Source: Aphrophora alni
Lineage: Eukaryota; Arthropoda; Insecta; Hemiptera; Aphrophoridae
Reading direction: 5' to 3'
Assembly (NCBI GenBank): GCA_963513935.1
Contig: OY740773.1
Location: forward strand, 96,581,291-96,645,290
Length of the DNA: 64,000 nucleotides
The stretch's first letter is position 1; each line of letters starts with the position of its first letter. The position numbers and the translations under genes are program-made. Shown one piece after another: positions 26,922 to 38,350 of this stretch. The notes beneath the pieces were generated by a model, which did no database searches, was not told the DNA's origin, and was given only the letters and a program-made list of their open reading frames with translations.

Positions 26922-27122
26922 GAGACTAAACTAGATCTACACCTTTCTTCATGTAGTCTTGGAATCCCTCTCTCTCATATCAGGTCTCTCTTGACCAAGC
27001 CTTGTTCTCTTTCGACCCTGTTGATTTTAGTTTAATCGAAGGTTAGAGGTTTTATTTTACGCTTTTTTTTTTAGTATCAGACGAAAATGACGGAAAAGGT
27101 TTTCTTTTGGCTTTAAAACAAA
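26922..27122 (-). repeat. Repeat family R, minus copy
   Basis: Plus strand: ACTAGATCTACACCTTTCTT, GGTCTCTCTTGACCAAGCCT, TTTTATTTTACGC, GACGGAAAAGG and CTTTAAAACAA. Each block is the reverse of the R landmarks in reverse order. Confidence 0.7.
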
Positions 27123-27714
27123 TACATTCACAAAAATATTAAATATGTGCATAACTTTAAGAAACCAGGAATTTAATAATATTCAACAGATTAAGTACTG
27201 TTTTTATTTAAGAGTTTTTACCCTTGAATATAGATACAAATAATCGTATTTTAAAATATAGACAAAAAAATATACATTTAAATTTCCACTAATCATAGTT
27301 AAAAGGAATACAATCAGCCACAATAAACAGTCTGCTTCTATTATTTAAAATAAATCCGCAGTTGTCACATTCAATCTAACATGATAAACAATCATTCAGT
27401 ATTAAGAAAACATTCGCTTCATTGTTTCTGTTGTACTCTTGTGTTGGAATTAAAGTAAAACACACCCACTTACTTTGCCAACTCAATCGTTTGTTTGCCT
27501 CTTGTTGAAAGAGTGTTCTAGTGTGCCACAAGTGCTTGACAAGTTCAAACAAAGTTATCAACGAGATAAAAACTAATAATGTAGGCAATTAGAATTTCAT
27601 TCTTTGTAAAGTATTATTTCAGTTTTAATAAATTTGTTTTTGCATTCTAATTGATTACAGAGTAATTAAAATACATTCTCAATATGTTACCTCACTTCCA
27701 TTTCTTTATTTGTT
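27123..27714. other. AT-rich non-coding DNA
   Basis: A 70-codon minus ORF at 27376-27588 is unrecognised and has no support. Confidence 0.4.
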
Positions 27715-27832
27715 GTTTAAAGGCGAGAAGAGGGGGAATCTAACCCTAGAATACCTAGAAGGGGAAAAGGGTGTACATCCAGCTATGGTCTATCGGGATT
27801 ACCACTCCCGTGAGCACTAACTTCTACACAGG
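27715..27832 (+). repeat. Repeat family R, internally deleted plus copy
   Basis: The 5' end TTGTTTAAAGGCGAGAAG joins almost directly to GGGAATCTAACCCTAGA and a 3' end GTGTACATCCAGCTATGG. The middle (AACATAAAATAAA to GTCAAGAGAG) is missing. Confidence 0.6.
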
Positions 27833-29335
27833 ATACCTCACATTTAGATTTAAATACATACAAATTAAAAACACCTAAACAATCTGTCTTTCTTTTCCTA
27901 CATTTTTACATTTACTGGTAATTTGAGATAACACCAAGAAGTAATTTAACAATTTTTTTTTAAACAACTCTCACATGAAAATAATTTTTAATTATACTCT
28001 TTCAATTGACACTCAATATTTGGTACAATATTGGATAAGACATATACAAGTTGATTCAAAATATATACAGTCGAATCCGTACGAATCTATACAACTAAAA
28101 AAAATTCTCGATAAAATCTCTGTAATTCTGAAAAGTAAACAGAATTTGGTTCCAATTTATTTATTTCTATTGTTTGACTTTGTTAATACTTACATACTTT
28201 GAAGGAATTCAACTATGATAAAATTTAAAGAAGATTAATTTCATTAAGGAATTTTTACATTCATTTTCATTAACAGTACTATAACTAATACAGTGTTTTT
28301 AGGTAGTATATAAAACAGTATATCTAAGTTTATTTCTTTTACACTTTAAAAACTTGAAAAATATCATTTAAGTTATTTAGAGACAAATGCTCCATAACTC
28401 AAATCTGTCTCTCTCATAAATTTCGATTTAGCAATGTATAACTGTACCAATTAAACCAAACTTTTAACATCGAATTTTCCGCTTCTAACCTGTATCAAAA
28501 TGAGTGTACAAAATATGACGTATACTTACACAGTATAAGAAGTATAGGGTAACTATGGTAATCAATAAAGAAATTCGACTTCAGTTTTTTACTGATCTTT
28601 ACGTTTCATAACTTCAGAAAACCAAAAACACGATTTATCAAATACCGTCCATCTTGTTGGCAACATGTTATTGTTGACTATAAGTAAGCGACATAGCAGC
28701 CACAAAAATAATATAATAACTTGAAATTCATTGTAGAATATTACAGTTGTGTCACGTAAAACTACTGAAATTCAGAAAAAAAATTTAACCAAATTTGCGG
28801 CAATTTTAAACAGATTTTTTCATACCTCGTGTGTTACTCAACTCGTATATATTTTTTGAAAATTTACAGGCTTAAATTCTGCATGTAATGGTACCAACTG
28901 CAACACTCAACTATCCCAAAAATGTAATCTCGAACGTTCCAAGGAACTGTGATATTTCTTATCATTAGGGGATGTGAAAGAACCGCGTCACTGACACGAA
29001 CTTTGCGAGCGGAGGAATAAGAAAGTATTGATTAATTAATTACGATTTTTTTTTTAAGAACTCGCCCTACCGGTTAAAACTCTTTAACCTACCTACACAA
29101 TTTATCTTCAAACAATGCCCATTATACCAACTTTTTAGCATCTTAGGAGATCTAATTTTATTCTATTGTATAATTGGACTGAGTAAGTACCATGGTGGAT
29201 GTTATCAACTATTTCTGGTATTGAAACAACCAACTGAATCACATGCATTCTTAACTTAAAGTTTCTATATAAAAACATTCTCAAAATTGTATGATCAAAA
29301 ACTAATCAATTGAAGAAGTGATAATATTATCTTGA
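27833..29335. other. AT-rich non-coding DNA
   Basis: A 75-codon plus ORF (27975-28202) lacks recognisable motifs. Nothing else seen. Confidence 0.4.
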
Positions 29336-29337
29336 TG

Positions 29338-29565
29338 TTCATCTACGAATCTTAATGAACCTTTCAAGTCTGCAAACATTCCCATGTCAGTAATTCACTG
29401 AAGCAATTAGCTCCGCCTCTACAGTAATGTCATATATATTTGTCTCTTGCATAAAGTAACATGAGCTGTTGTAATTAACAAGATGCTCCTACTTCAATTT
29501 TCTACTTCAGCAATTAAAGACTGTAAAGAATTACTTTAGATTTATTGTACATTAGATTTACTTAT
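29338..29565 (+). repeat. Repeat family C, copy 1
   Basis: Shares with two later sites an ordered set of blocks: AAGTCTGCAAACATTCCCAT, GTCAGTAATTCACTG, GCAATTAGCTCCGCC, ACAGTAATGTCATA and GCTGTTGTAATTAACAAGAT. It is about 220 bp long with no coding potential. Confidence 0.7.
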
Positions 29566-29764
29566 TCACTACTTATTTATCACAGAATATGAACTTGACA
29601 GAATTATATTAAAAATTTAGTTAGCTTTAATAAAAATTAATATTAATTCAAATAGTTGACAGTTGTATATTTCAAGGCTCTCTTTGAAATTCGATTTTCA
29701 TAAATTTGTAAATTTCATGAATATTACAAAATACTTTCTTATAATAAATTATTCACTCGGAGGC

Positions 29765-29968
29765 TTATTATAGTGAGATAGGGCTTGCAATCTCGACACA
29801 TGCTAGCTGGATCTCCTTGTATTAAATTAACTGACCATGACTTGTTGTCTTCCTATCCTGGAGCTATTGATTATTCCAGTGCTAAGGGTTTTTATTTTAT
29901 GTTTTATTCTTACTATTCTTTATAAGGCGATGTCGTTAGGTTGGGTTTTTTGCAATAAAACAAGAAAA
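29765..29968 (-). repeat. Repeat family R, minus copy
   Basis: Plus strand: GCAATCTCGACACATGCTAG, CTGGATCTCC, TTTTATTTTATG, ATAAGGCGATGTCG. These are inverted R landmarks; the middle is diverged. Confidence 0.6.
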
Positions 29969-31465
29969 TAATAATAAGTAGAATCAAAACAATAAAATAA
30001 AAAATAATAATAAATAAATAAAAACACTTCTAATAGTTTTATGAAATTTTGTACATACACTGGCATTCACCGACAATTTTTGACGAAATAAGAACGTTAT
30101 TAATTTGTAATAAAGAAAATATGTTGCAAATTTTGATTATATTTAATTTGTGAAAATTGCATCATATTACATTTTCACACGATCAGTTAAAATAATTATT
30201 ATTAAAACATTTTGAGACTTTTATAACACAATGATTCTGCAGGTTTTATATATTTCTTATCGGAGATTTGAAATTTATTTTCTATCACTTACCACTTTAA
30301 CTGTACATTTAACTGGTGTCAATGGATTTTGATAGAAATCGAGAAACGTAATATAGAGAATCGATATCAGTTAAAATAAAAATAGTAATTCGATTTGAAA
30401 TTCCACAACGTACCGTCCACCGGCATAGTTAGGGCACTTCCACACTTCAGAAATGAGGCAATTATGCGAAAGGCGAGTAAGTTGTGTGGATATATGGGTT
30501 AATTCAATCTATTTAAAATAGTAATATAGCCACTTCTTAACTGTGACAAAATAATCCAACACTCCTTATATAATTTATTAACACAATAATTAATCACCAA
30601 ATTTTGAAAAACGTACAAATTTCCAAAACAAACACTTTGGTTTGAAAAAAAAAGGACGTTTTAATGACTAAGTTACTGAATTAAAAAGCTAGACCAACTC
30701 CTCATGCATATAACACTTGTGGAAATTTAGCTACACCTGCAAGTTAATTGACATCATAAAATATTTGGCCTATTCTGTTTTAGTTCACTGGTACATTTTA
30801 GGTATGTATCAAATGAAAATGATGAAGTCATAGAAACGTTATTTTGTTCACAATAAAGTATTATGTTCTGGTAATTTCGTCTGTGATTTTCAGAATGTTT
30901 TATATAAAATTGTATTGTCATCAAGAATACGTAGGTACTCTAATTTTCAACCCGGTTGAACATGAATTAGTGGGTTATAAATCAATCACAAGATTTCAAT
31001 GCAAGTGACAGAGAACACGGAATAAAACTTTTAAAAAAAGTTGAGACTACTATGTGGAATATAAAAATATCTAATTTTAAATGTAGATGTAAATCTTATA
31101 CGGGATATATATAGGGTGTTTATAATATCATACTTTCTTTGGGGAATGATTCAAGTCATGTTTTTTTCTGAAAATATTGATAAAAATTTATAAAATTTTA
31201 AGATTTAAAGTTGAAGTTTGGTGTTTACATTTTGTATGCTACGTTTTCCCTTTAAAAGAATCAAAATGTATCTAAGACTAACGCATTGTATGACACCGCT
31301 GTCACTTTTTCGGGGTTTTATGGAAATTACTCACAAATTCTCTATTATCTGAAAAAAAGTCATAGATATTTACTAAAATATGCCCTCATTCTCAAGTTTC
31401 ATTTGTTTACTCTATATAATATTGCATAGACGGCAGACCTGCATCAATTTAAAATTTTCCTACTT
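29969..31465. other. AT-rich DNA; possible repeat end near 31.1 kb
   Basis: TATATATAGGGTGTTTATAA near 31108 resembles the ACAGGGTGTTTA start seen on many insect repeats, and TATACAGGGTG occurs again near 40.77 kb. The stretch after it (to about 31430) has no coding trace. Otherwise nothing recognised. Confidence 0.35.
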
Positions 31466-31468
31466 TAC

Positions 31469-32205
31469 CTGTTATACACAGCAGCTATTCCAACTACAAA
31501 TAAAACCACAATAACTACATTTGCCGATGATACTGTCATATTGACAAAGGCTTAATATTGGCTGCTTCTCAAGTGACATTCTCATTGCGGCACATAAATC
31601 CAGGCTTTGGAGTTTATCTTAATAACAAACTAATCCCACAGAGTAAATCTGCTAAATATCTTGGAATGCATCTTGTTGAACGTCTTACTTGGAAGCATCA
31701 TGTATGTATGAAAGCAGACCAAATAAAACAAAAACTGCGCGATCTGTATTGGTTGATTGGACGAAAATCCCAATTGGCTTTGTATCACAAGAGCTTATTG
31801 TATATTTCAATGATTAGACCTATTTGGACTTATGGTGCAGAATTATGGGGATGTACGAAACCCTCAAATCAACTAATTATACAACGAATACAAAATCGTA
31901 TTATCCGTACAATTACAAATGCAAGATGGTACCAAAGGAATGATGACCCATCTGAACTAAACCTGAAAAGTGTGAATGAGGTAATTCAAGACTGCGCTTC
32001 TTGCCATGAAAAGAGACTTCATCGACATGTGAACGTGGAAACTTTTAGACGTGGAATATGACAAAAGACGACTTAAGGGTCATAAACCGCAGGACTTAAA
32101 TATCTAGGTTTAATACATGTTATTTTATGTTATATGTATTACTTATTTAATCTATGGATTAAGATTGTAATAATAAATATAAATAAAAATTTTTAAAAAT
32201 TAAAA
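31469..32205 (+). pseudogene. Non-LTR retrotransposon RT fragment with catalytic FADD block (Jockey-like)
   Basis: One frame reads TTFADDTVILTKA (about 31514-31552), the catalytic A/YADD-type motif of non-LTR reverse transcriptase, and stops. A frameshift then opens the 31558-32058 reading: ASQVTFSLRHINPGF, KSAKYLGMHLVERLTWKHHV, LYWLIGRKSQLALYHKSLL, IRPIWTYGAELWGC, IQNRIIRTITNARWYQRND and EKRLHRHVNVETF. These are the thumb and C-terminal blocks of Jockey-type ORF2 and align block by block with the 1.3-kb copy, but with clearly different residues, so the two copies come from different lineages or are old. An A-rich end (about 32165-32205) fits a 3' tail. The 501-nt open stretch is long for a dead element. 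Confidence 0.92.
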
Positions 32206-32780
32206 ATTAATTTTTTTTTTCAAAACATGCAAAAGGTTCAGCTACGATTTGGTGACCCATCAAATAAATATCTCTATGTGTAAATGTGATATAGTAAAAT
32301 GATCTAACACCAAAATCATATCAAATATAGAATTGCACATCGTATAGATTACAAATACCTTTATCACTTTCTGAAAAGGTTTTTCTATAATGGGGTACAA
32401 GACACATTTCCCATCTATATAATTATTTATCCAAACAAAATTATTAACACGATTAAGAAGGTAGTGCTTTCATTAAAAAAAACACTCATTGGGAAAAATA
32501 GTTTAAGAGATTATTTTATACCACTCTTCCTCTATACTAATCAATGTACCGTTTCATCGAGTTAGAGGACAGTGTAACTGTTGCACAATTAATTTAATAG
32601 CAATGTTCCTTTTCAATCGCCTTAATAATGACAAAGATTAAAACCAACAAGTCGACCAAGAACAAACAACAATAACGTATATATTTTAACTTCACTGACT
32701 AGTACTTGGGATCTGACCACCTTAGCCGCAATCAAATTAACTTTATTTCACTATTCATAGTATAAGATTACAAATGAAAA
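32206..32780. other. AT-rich non-coding DNA
   Basis: Nothing recognised. Confidence 0.4.
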
Positions 32781-32784
32781 AAAG

Positions 32785-32945
32785 TCATCTTTTTTTGCTC
32801 TGAATAATCTAGCTTTAGAGTTGTAAGAAAACAAGTAAGTGTTTGTGAAGAGATACCTAATAGGAAAGATAAAAGAGAAGATTTAAACGCAAGACTAGGT
32901 GAAGAAGTGTATTGATTCAACTAGGATATCTCTTGTTTGCTAGAT
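32785..32945 (+). repeat. Repeat family R, diverged plus copy
   Basis: ATAGGAAAGATAAAAGAGAA followed by GATTTAAACGCAAGACTA, GAAGAAGTGT and CAACTAGGATATCTC match the 3' half of R (GAAAGATGAAAGAGAGGATT near 43.35 kb). Confidence 0.5.
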
Positions 32946-33221
32946 TCGTACTCACTCTAAGTTAGATGTAAAATGGTACAAAAGTTTTTACCATTAAAAC
33001 AAAAAGTGAATATTGAATCTGTCACCTCTTGTACTTCCTTTAATATAAGCTTATATATTTAGAAGTTCCTGATAAATATGGAAGTATTGTTCGTAATGTT
33101 TAACAACCGTTTGAATCATTTTCACGCCAAATTCCCATCCCAAAACTTTCAAAGGATTCTTAACACTTGAGACAAAACTATGGAAAATGTGATATTGTGA
33201 GTTTCCTTTGTGTTTGTCCAT

Positions 33222-33450
33222 GGAACGTAACGAACCTTCCAGTTTTCAAACATTGTCATGTCAGCAATTAATTCATGGTGTATCTGTATCAATTAGCCTC
33301 GCCTCGATAGTAATCTCATAAATGTATTTCTCTTCTTTATAAATATGAGCTGTTGTAATTAAGAACAATTAAAAATGGGTTGGATTTATTAATAGATAGA
33401 TCAACAATTAAAGATTAATTGAAATTATTCTTTTGTCATAAAGTGTATTT
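33222..33450 (+). repeat. Repeat family C, copy 2
   Basis: Blocks TTTTCAAACATTGTCATGTC, AGCAATTAATTCA, CAATTAGCCTCGCCTCGATA, GTAATCTCATAAATG and ATGAGCTGTTGTAATTAA in the C order. Confidence 0.65.
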
Positions 33451-33835
33451 TTCTAAAATATTCAAACGTTATAACTTGTTTTTTTTTTTGTTTTTTTTAA
33501 TATGTCATTCGTTCAACAGTATTATAGAAACATTGTCTTGATTTGAAGATAAATAATTAAATATTATTTTAAATCAATTGTAAACAAGGAGTAAATTTTA
33601 TTTCTATTAATTTATTCATCAAAACTTTAAACAACTTTTAAGATTCAAGTAAATAAAAATTACAAATATGTATACAGTTCACTTTACTTTTCTGGTTTTA
33701 AGGTTAAAGTTTAAAAATGAGAAATTTTTCATTTTATTAACATTTTTTAATCGGCTTTTTCCCATCATTTGTGTATATAAAACACGACGTTTCGAGAATA
33801 TAAATCAACTCCCTTTATCAACCATGTCGTGCATC
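33451..33835. other. AT-rich non-coding DNA
   Basis: A 90-codon ORF (33668-33940) begins here and runs into the R copy; no motif supports it. Confidence 0.4.
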
Positions 33836-33837
33836 AT

Positions 33838-33995
33838 CACATTACAAAAAGGAAGAAACAAAACAAACATAAAAAAGACCTATCGTATCAGGGTAGGAAA
33901 GAACAAGAATTCGTCAAGAGAGATCCGATTGGAAAGGTAAAACGTAGCTATATCCTAAGTCTACACGAAAAAAAAAGAGAAAAAAAGTTGTGGGG
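33838..33995 (+). repeat. Repeat family R, plus copy
   Basis: AAAAGGAAGAAACAAAACAA, CTATCGTATCAGGG, AAGAATTCGTCAAGAGAGAT and CCTAAGTCTACACG match R. Two overlapping ORFs here (33668-33940, 33829-34044) are Lys/Arg-rich by-products of the repeat. Confidence 0.6.
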
Positions 33996-34057
33996 TCCCT
34001 TAATATTAGTCAAGTCTGTATTCACTATAAACGAATCTGAGTGATATTATGAATTCC

Positions 34058-34290
34058 CTTATTTTTGTAATGAACTTTTAAAAGTCTGCAAACATCCCCG
34101 TGGCAGTAATTCACTGATCTATACAACTGAGGCAATTAGCCCCTCTTCGACAGTAATGTAAATTTTTCTCTTACATAAACATAAGCTATTGTAATTAACA
34201 AGATGCTTCTACTTTATCTATCTCATTAATTAAAGATAATAAAAAAATACTTCAGAATCATTTTTGTGCCATAAAATTTATTTTGTACAA
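34058..34290 (+). repeat. Repeat family C, copy 3
   Basis: AAAGTCTGCAAACATCCCCG, GGCAGTAATTCACTG, GAGGCAATTAGCCCC, GACAGTAATGTAAA and ATTGTAATTAACAAGATGCT. Closest to copy 1. As at copy 2, an R copy lies just upstream on the same strand. Confidence 0.7.
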
Positions 34291-34487
34291 ATATACAAAA
34301 ATATTTTAACTTCATTTAGTTTCTTGTACAATTGAAAATATAGGTGAATATTAACATTTTTCATTATTAAGTAAATGAAATACGAGTACATATCCACTTA
34401 TTTGATTAGTACAATTAACCTTCGAGTTATATTGCTAATAATTTATACGTTTCTTTACTTTTTAAATTATTGGACGTCGCTTTTGTT
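34291..34487. other. AT-rich spacer
   Basis: Nothing recognised. Confidence 0.4.
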
Positions 34488-34570
34488 TCTTGTTGTTTAA
34501 TGGCGAAAACCTCTCGGTCATCTTGCCCTCGACTACTCTAACAGCGTCAAGGTCTGGAAAAAATAAAAGT
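34488..34570 (+). repeat. Repeat family R, 5' fragment
   Basis: TTGTTGTTTAATGGCGAAAA, CCTCTCGGTCATCTTGCC, then AACAGCGTCAAGGTC. The middle piece (AACATAAAATAAA) is missing and the copy stops where the transposase remnant begins. Confidence 0.6.
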
Positions 34571-35610
34571 TTTAATGAAAAGTATAACAATTCAATACAC
34601 TTCCACGTTATTAGTAGCTTGGAGAATGTCTAACCAATATTCGATTTTTGTCCACGTCTTGACCAACATCTCTTCTGTGATTGTTGAAAATGCATCTTTG
34701 ATTCTTCACTTCGATCAGAAACAGGTGAAGGATACACTCTGTCTTTTATATAGCCCACAAAAAACTCAAGAGATGTGATATCCGGTGAACGGGGAGGCCG
34801 AGCCGTTGGCCCAACTCGACCAATCCACCGATTGGGGAAAGTTGCATCAATGAAATCTCTAAAATCTGAACACCAGTGTGACGGTGGCTCTTCTTGTTGA
34901 AACACTATCCATGGCTGGAACTCTTCTAATCATATCCATGGCAATTCAATCATATCCTGGTAGATAATTCCAGTCACTGTTATTCAGTATAAAAGAATGG
35001 ACCTATATTTTTGTTGTGAATTATACGGTTCCGAACATTAACTTTTGGACTCTATCTTGTAAAACAACCCTTGTATTTTCACAGCCGCAAATTCGGACAT
35101 TGTGCCTAATGTAATAAGACTACATATGATAAAAGTAGCCTCGCCTGTAAAAAAACACAGACAGTTGAAGGAAATTGTTGTCTAAGCCGATGGAGTCTAA
35201 CATCTTTAGAGTAAGTCAGTACGTCGCGGGTAATCATTTTGCTTCAAAGACTGCACGATTTAACTTTGTAGGTATACAACTTAAGACTTTTATTATGCCA
35301 AATATTATGTACTGCACTACAAGGAATTCCAATTTACTTACGAGTTTTTGCAAATTGTTTTACGAGAACTACGTGTAATAGACGCTCTCACGACATGAAC
35401 TGTTTCTTTCTTAACATTAGGTCTACTTGAACTCTGCATGTCAGCAACAATTCTAATTGCATTGAAATTGTTGTACCATGGTTTAATGCTATTGATGTTT
35501 GGAGGTTTGTCTCACATATCGTCTTTGAAAATGTCTTTGCACTGTAATCGGTAATTGTGATTCATGGAACCATAAAACACTTTATATATCTTTTGTATTG
35601 GTAGCCATTT
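34560..35610 (-). pseudogene. IS630/Tc1/mariner-type transposase, nearly full-length pseudogene
   Basis: Read on the minus strand, the N-terminal HTH region (RLQCKDIFKDD, KPPNINSIKPWYNNF; about 35450-35560) is followed by RPNVKKETVHVVRASITRSS (about 35365-35425), VQSLKQNDYPRRTDLL (about 35200-35260), a degraded first catalytic block (GEATFI in place of the usual SDEATF), then an open frame 34630-34905 with FQQEEPPSHW, FPNRWIGRVGP and PPRSPDITSLEFF, IKDRVYPSP. In this family the second catalytic Asp lies in QQDGAPPH; here that residue is Glu. The third (SPDIT) is kept. Stops and frameshifts interrupt the rest. It is the most complete of the three mariner-like copies in the window. The plus-strand ORFs at 34575-34778 and 35175-35378 are antisense by-products. 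Confidence 0.88.
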
Positions 35611-36970
35611 ATACTTTTTTGACCAAATTTTAATTGTTGCTATGGTAACGAAATAAACAATATTAACCAGAATTACCAACTTATACATACAAAACTAAAT
35701 AAAATCACCTATCACGTGATGTATCAGGAACATATTTATTCTGACTGTATTTACTTATAAATAGGTTTTGTAATCAGTCTACGACTTTATGTACGCTTGA
35801 TATATTTTAAATGCTTCTAGACGTGGTAATGGTCAATTATTGCAACTTAATAAATAATCAAATTGTAGTTTTATGTACAAGTTAACATTATTTTATTTGC
35901 AACAAATAAATCTATTACGTATTTAACAATTATAACATAGGTGTCAATTAACGGTTGTAAAACAGTTATAAAAATGGTAAAACAATTAATTATATTCTAA
36001 TTTTTCTGTATGAACTATTTCCTATGAAAAAAGAAATTAAACGATTATAGATGTAAAACTATTTCTTATAAAAATTCCATAAAAAATACACCATCTATTA
36101 AGATAAGCAAATTATGAAGAGCTCTTTTAAAATTTTCTTTAAAATGTATATGAAACCTTTTTCTTTTTTATAAAGGTGCTGTCCAAAAACATGGTAATCA
36201 GATAGTTAATGTGTTTTTTAGATATCTCGATTTACATTTTAAACTTAAAAAAAAAAAATTTACTTAGAAAAACGGCTATTAAATTATTTATCTGAAATAT
36301 GTCATATGTTGTCTAACCTGATTGGTCTATAACCATGTTGGAAAAATTCATTACCCTTTACGAACAAGTATAACAGGTAGTTAAGCTCTCATTTATATGC
36401 AAAAACAATTAATAATGTCAAAGAAATATAGAACATTTTTTCAAATGTTTTTAAACGAATGACCAGTCAAGGCTGAAATCTGTAACTAGACGTTTTCTCG
36501 TTTAAAATAAATAGCAAAAAGATTATTCAGGATTTGAGAGAGAATGCCGTAAGTTTCGAAGAAGAGTTCAATATATTTCACGTTTATCTGTTATCTAAAG
36601 GCCTACTCCTACAATCAGAACGTTCAGACTTTGAAAAGTCAATAATGGAACAGAATGCTCTTCATGGAACAGGAAACCTCGTTTAACACGAAGCTGAATG
36701 ATCCCCACTATACCTCTAGGCTGTTATTTCATGACTTGTGTAGTTTAATTTAAAATAATTAACTAAACAAATTGTCCACTGCCTAAATGTTAAGCATTGT
36801 ATAGTTTAATGGTTTAAATTTTTATCTTCTGGAAGGCGTTTATGATAATATGATTAGATAGATCAATTTACCAATTCATTATTAATTTGTAACCTAACGA
36901 TTCAATGAATTATTTAATAAAAGTACTTGAAAATACGTCCAGAATAATTGATAAACATTTTTTATATTGT
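35611..36970. other. AT-rich non-coding DNA
   Basis: No gene or repeat recognised. Confidence 0.45.
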
Positions 36971-36974
36971 TTAT

Positions 36975-37340
36975 TTATTTCATAACAGTTGTTACCCAGG
37001 GTTTTTAAACCTCAAACATGTGTATATCACTATTTTCTTAACGTTGACTAGATGTTTATATATTAAACCGTCTGCACTCGCTTTGCTTGTGTACGAATAT
37101 TACATTTCTTGAAATCTGATTTTTCGAAAATACATTTTTTAATACTTCGCTATTTTTTGTCTTCGTAGAGAGGTAGGGTTGATACAAATACATGCGAATT
37201 GAAACGTGCTACTTTAGTAAGATAAGTTGAGCTACACAAGAGATATTAACAAAATCTGTTTAAAATGGCCGCCATATTGATATTTTCTATTAAATTTTTC
37301 TGACTTTCAATAGAGATATATTTTTACGTTTTTTGCTATT
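36975..37340 (+). repeat. Dispersed repeat family D, copy 3
   Basis: Core ACAGTTGTTACCCAGGGTTT, TTAAACCTC, ATATCACTATTTTCTTAACG, GACTAG, then GCACTCGCTTTGCTTGTGTA. About 280 bp downstream lies TTTAAAATGGCCGCCATATT, a block found at a similar distance in copy 4. Confidence 0.6.
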
Positions 37341-38190
37341 AACAAACCTACCCTATATTTTGTCTACTGACTAAATAATAGGTAGTAGGCCTATGTTATA
37401 TAAAAAAAAAAATTTTTAGAGGGTGTCAATTCAAGGTTCAAATTATAGTTTACTAGTACAACCACTCATCGATAAGTCGAAATTCATAAGAGGGACAAAC
37501 TCGAGATATAAAGGTTTGTGTCTCTATATATAACTCAATGATTTTATACAAGTTGTAAAGTATTTAAACACAAATTCTACTTACGATACACAGTTTTATT
37601 TACTACCTATAAATACAGTATTAGATACAGTACTGTTAACAAAAATAAATATCTTATAAATATAAAACTTTCGCTTCAGTTTAAGGAGGTTAATCTTCTT
37701 ACAATTTTATAAATGTTGAATTCCTTCGATGTATTAACAAAGTGTAATAGTAGAGGTTAATTTATTCGAAGTAATACAATATTTATATAAAATTAATTTG
37801 TTCTTTAAGTCACAAAGTTATTAATCAGACCTGTGCTGAAAGCAGTCGGCTACTGACAATTCAATTGTGGTTTAGCCATACATGTCTGTTCCTGTATGTG
37901 TTGCTCTGTAAATATCTTATCTAATTTATCCAGGCTTTTGTAATCAGTATAATAATACTTTGTAACCAGAGCTTTAGTAATTGAACCCACCTTAAAACAC
38001 ACCCCCCCACACACACACACAAACCCTCTTTATAGGACCATAAGTAGTACTAGAAATTAAAATAAATTTATCATTTAATTTTCTTATAGGGCTCGTTTTA
38101 TATTGCTTTGTATATTTCCGTTATTACCAGTTGAAATGTAATATATCCATGCATTTTTTGTATAGTGACAGAATTGTGGTCCTCGTCCAT
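37341..38190. other. AT-rich DNA with short C/CA run
   Basis: CCCCCCCACACACACACACA near 38003-38022. Nothing else. Confidence 0.45.
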
Positions 38191-38194
38191 TACA

Positions 38195-38350
38195 TGGGTC
38201 GCAATCTTGGGAAGGTTTATTGCATTCCTTTAAAGGTTTATACGAGAGATTCAGCACAATTCCATAAGCGCTTCAGAAACGATACTCCTGTTTGGCCTAT
38301 AAAATATTTCGAACAGCTGTTACAAGTTATTTTATAAACAAACTGTTAGC
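38195..38350 (-). pseudogene. Penelope-like element GIY-YIG fragment
   Basis: The minus strand reads YKITCNSCSKYFIGQTGVSF followed by LKRL (about 38255-38335), which is the C-x2-C and YIGQTG core of the Penelope GIY-YIG nuclease. The downstream HLI-ENHSY block is not visible and stops follow quickly. The 68-codon ORF on the plus strand over this segment is its antisense. It is clearly distinct from the 20.8- and 44.8-kb copies in sequence. Confidence 0.75.

Noticed and set aside
34575..34778. 67-codon plus ORF and the 35175-35378 ORF
   Set aside because: Both are antisense to the transposase pseudogene.
38131..38337. 68-codon plus-strand ORF
   Set aside because: The minus strand of the same bases carries the GIY-YIG core YFIGQTG, a far better explanation.
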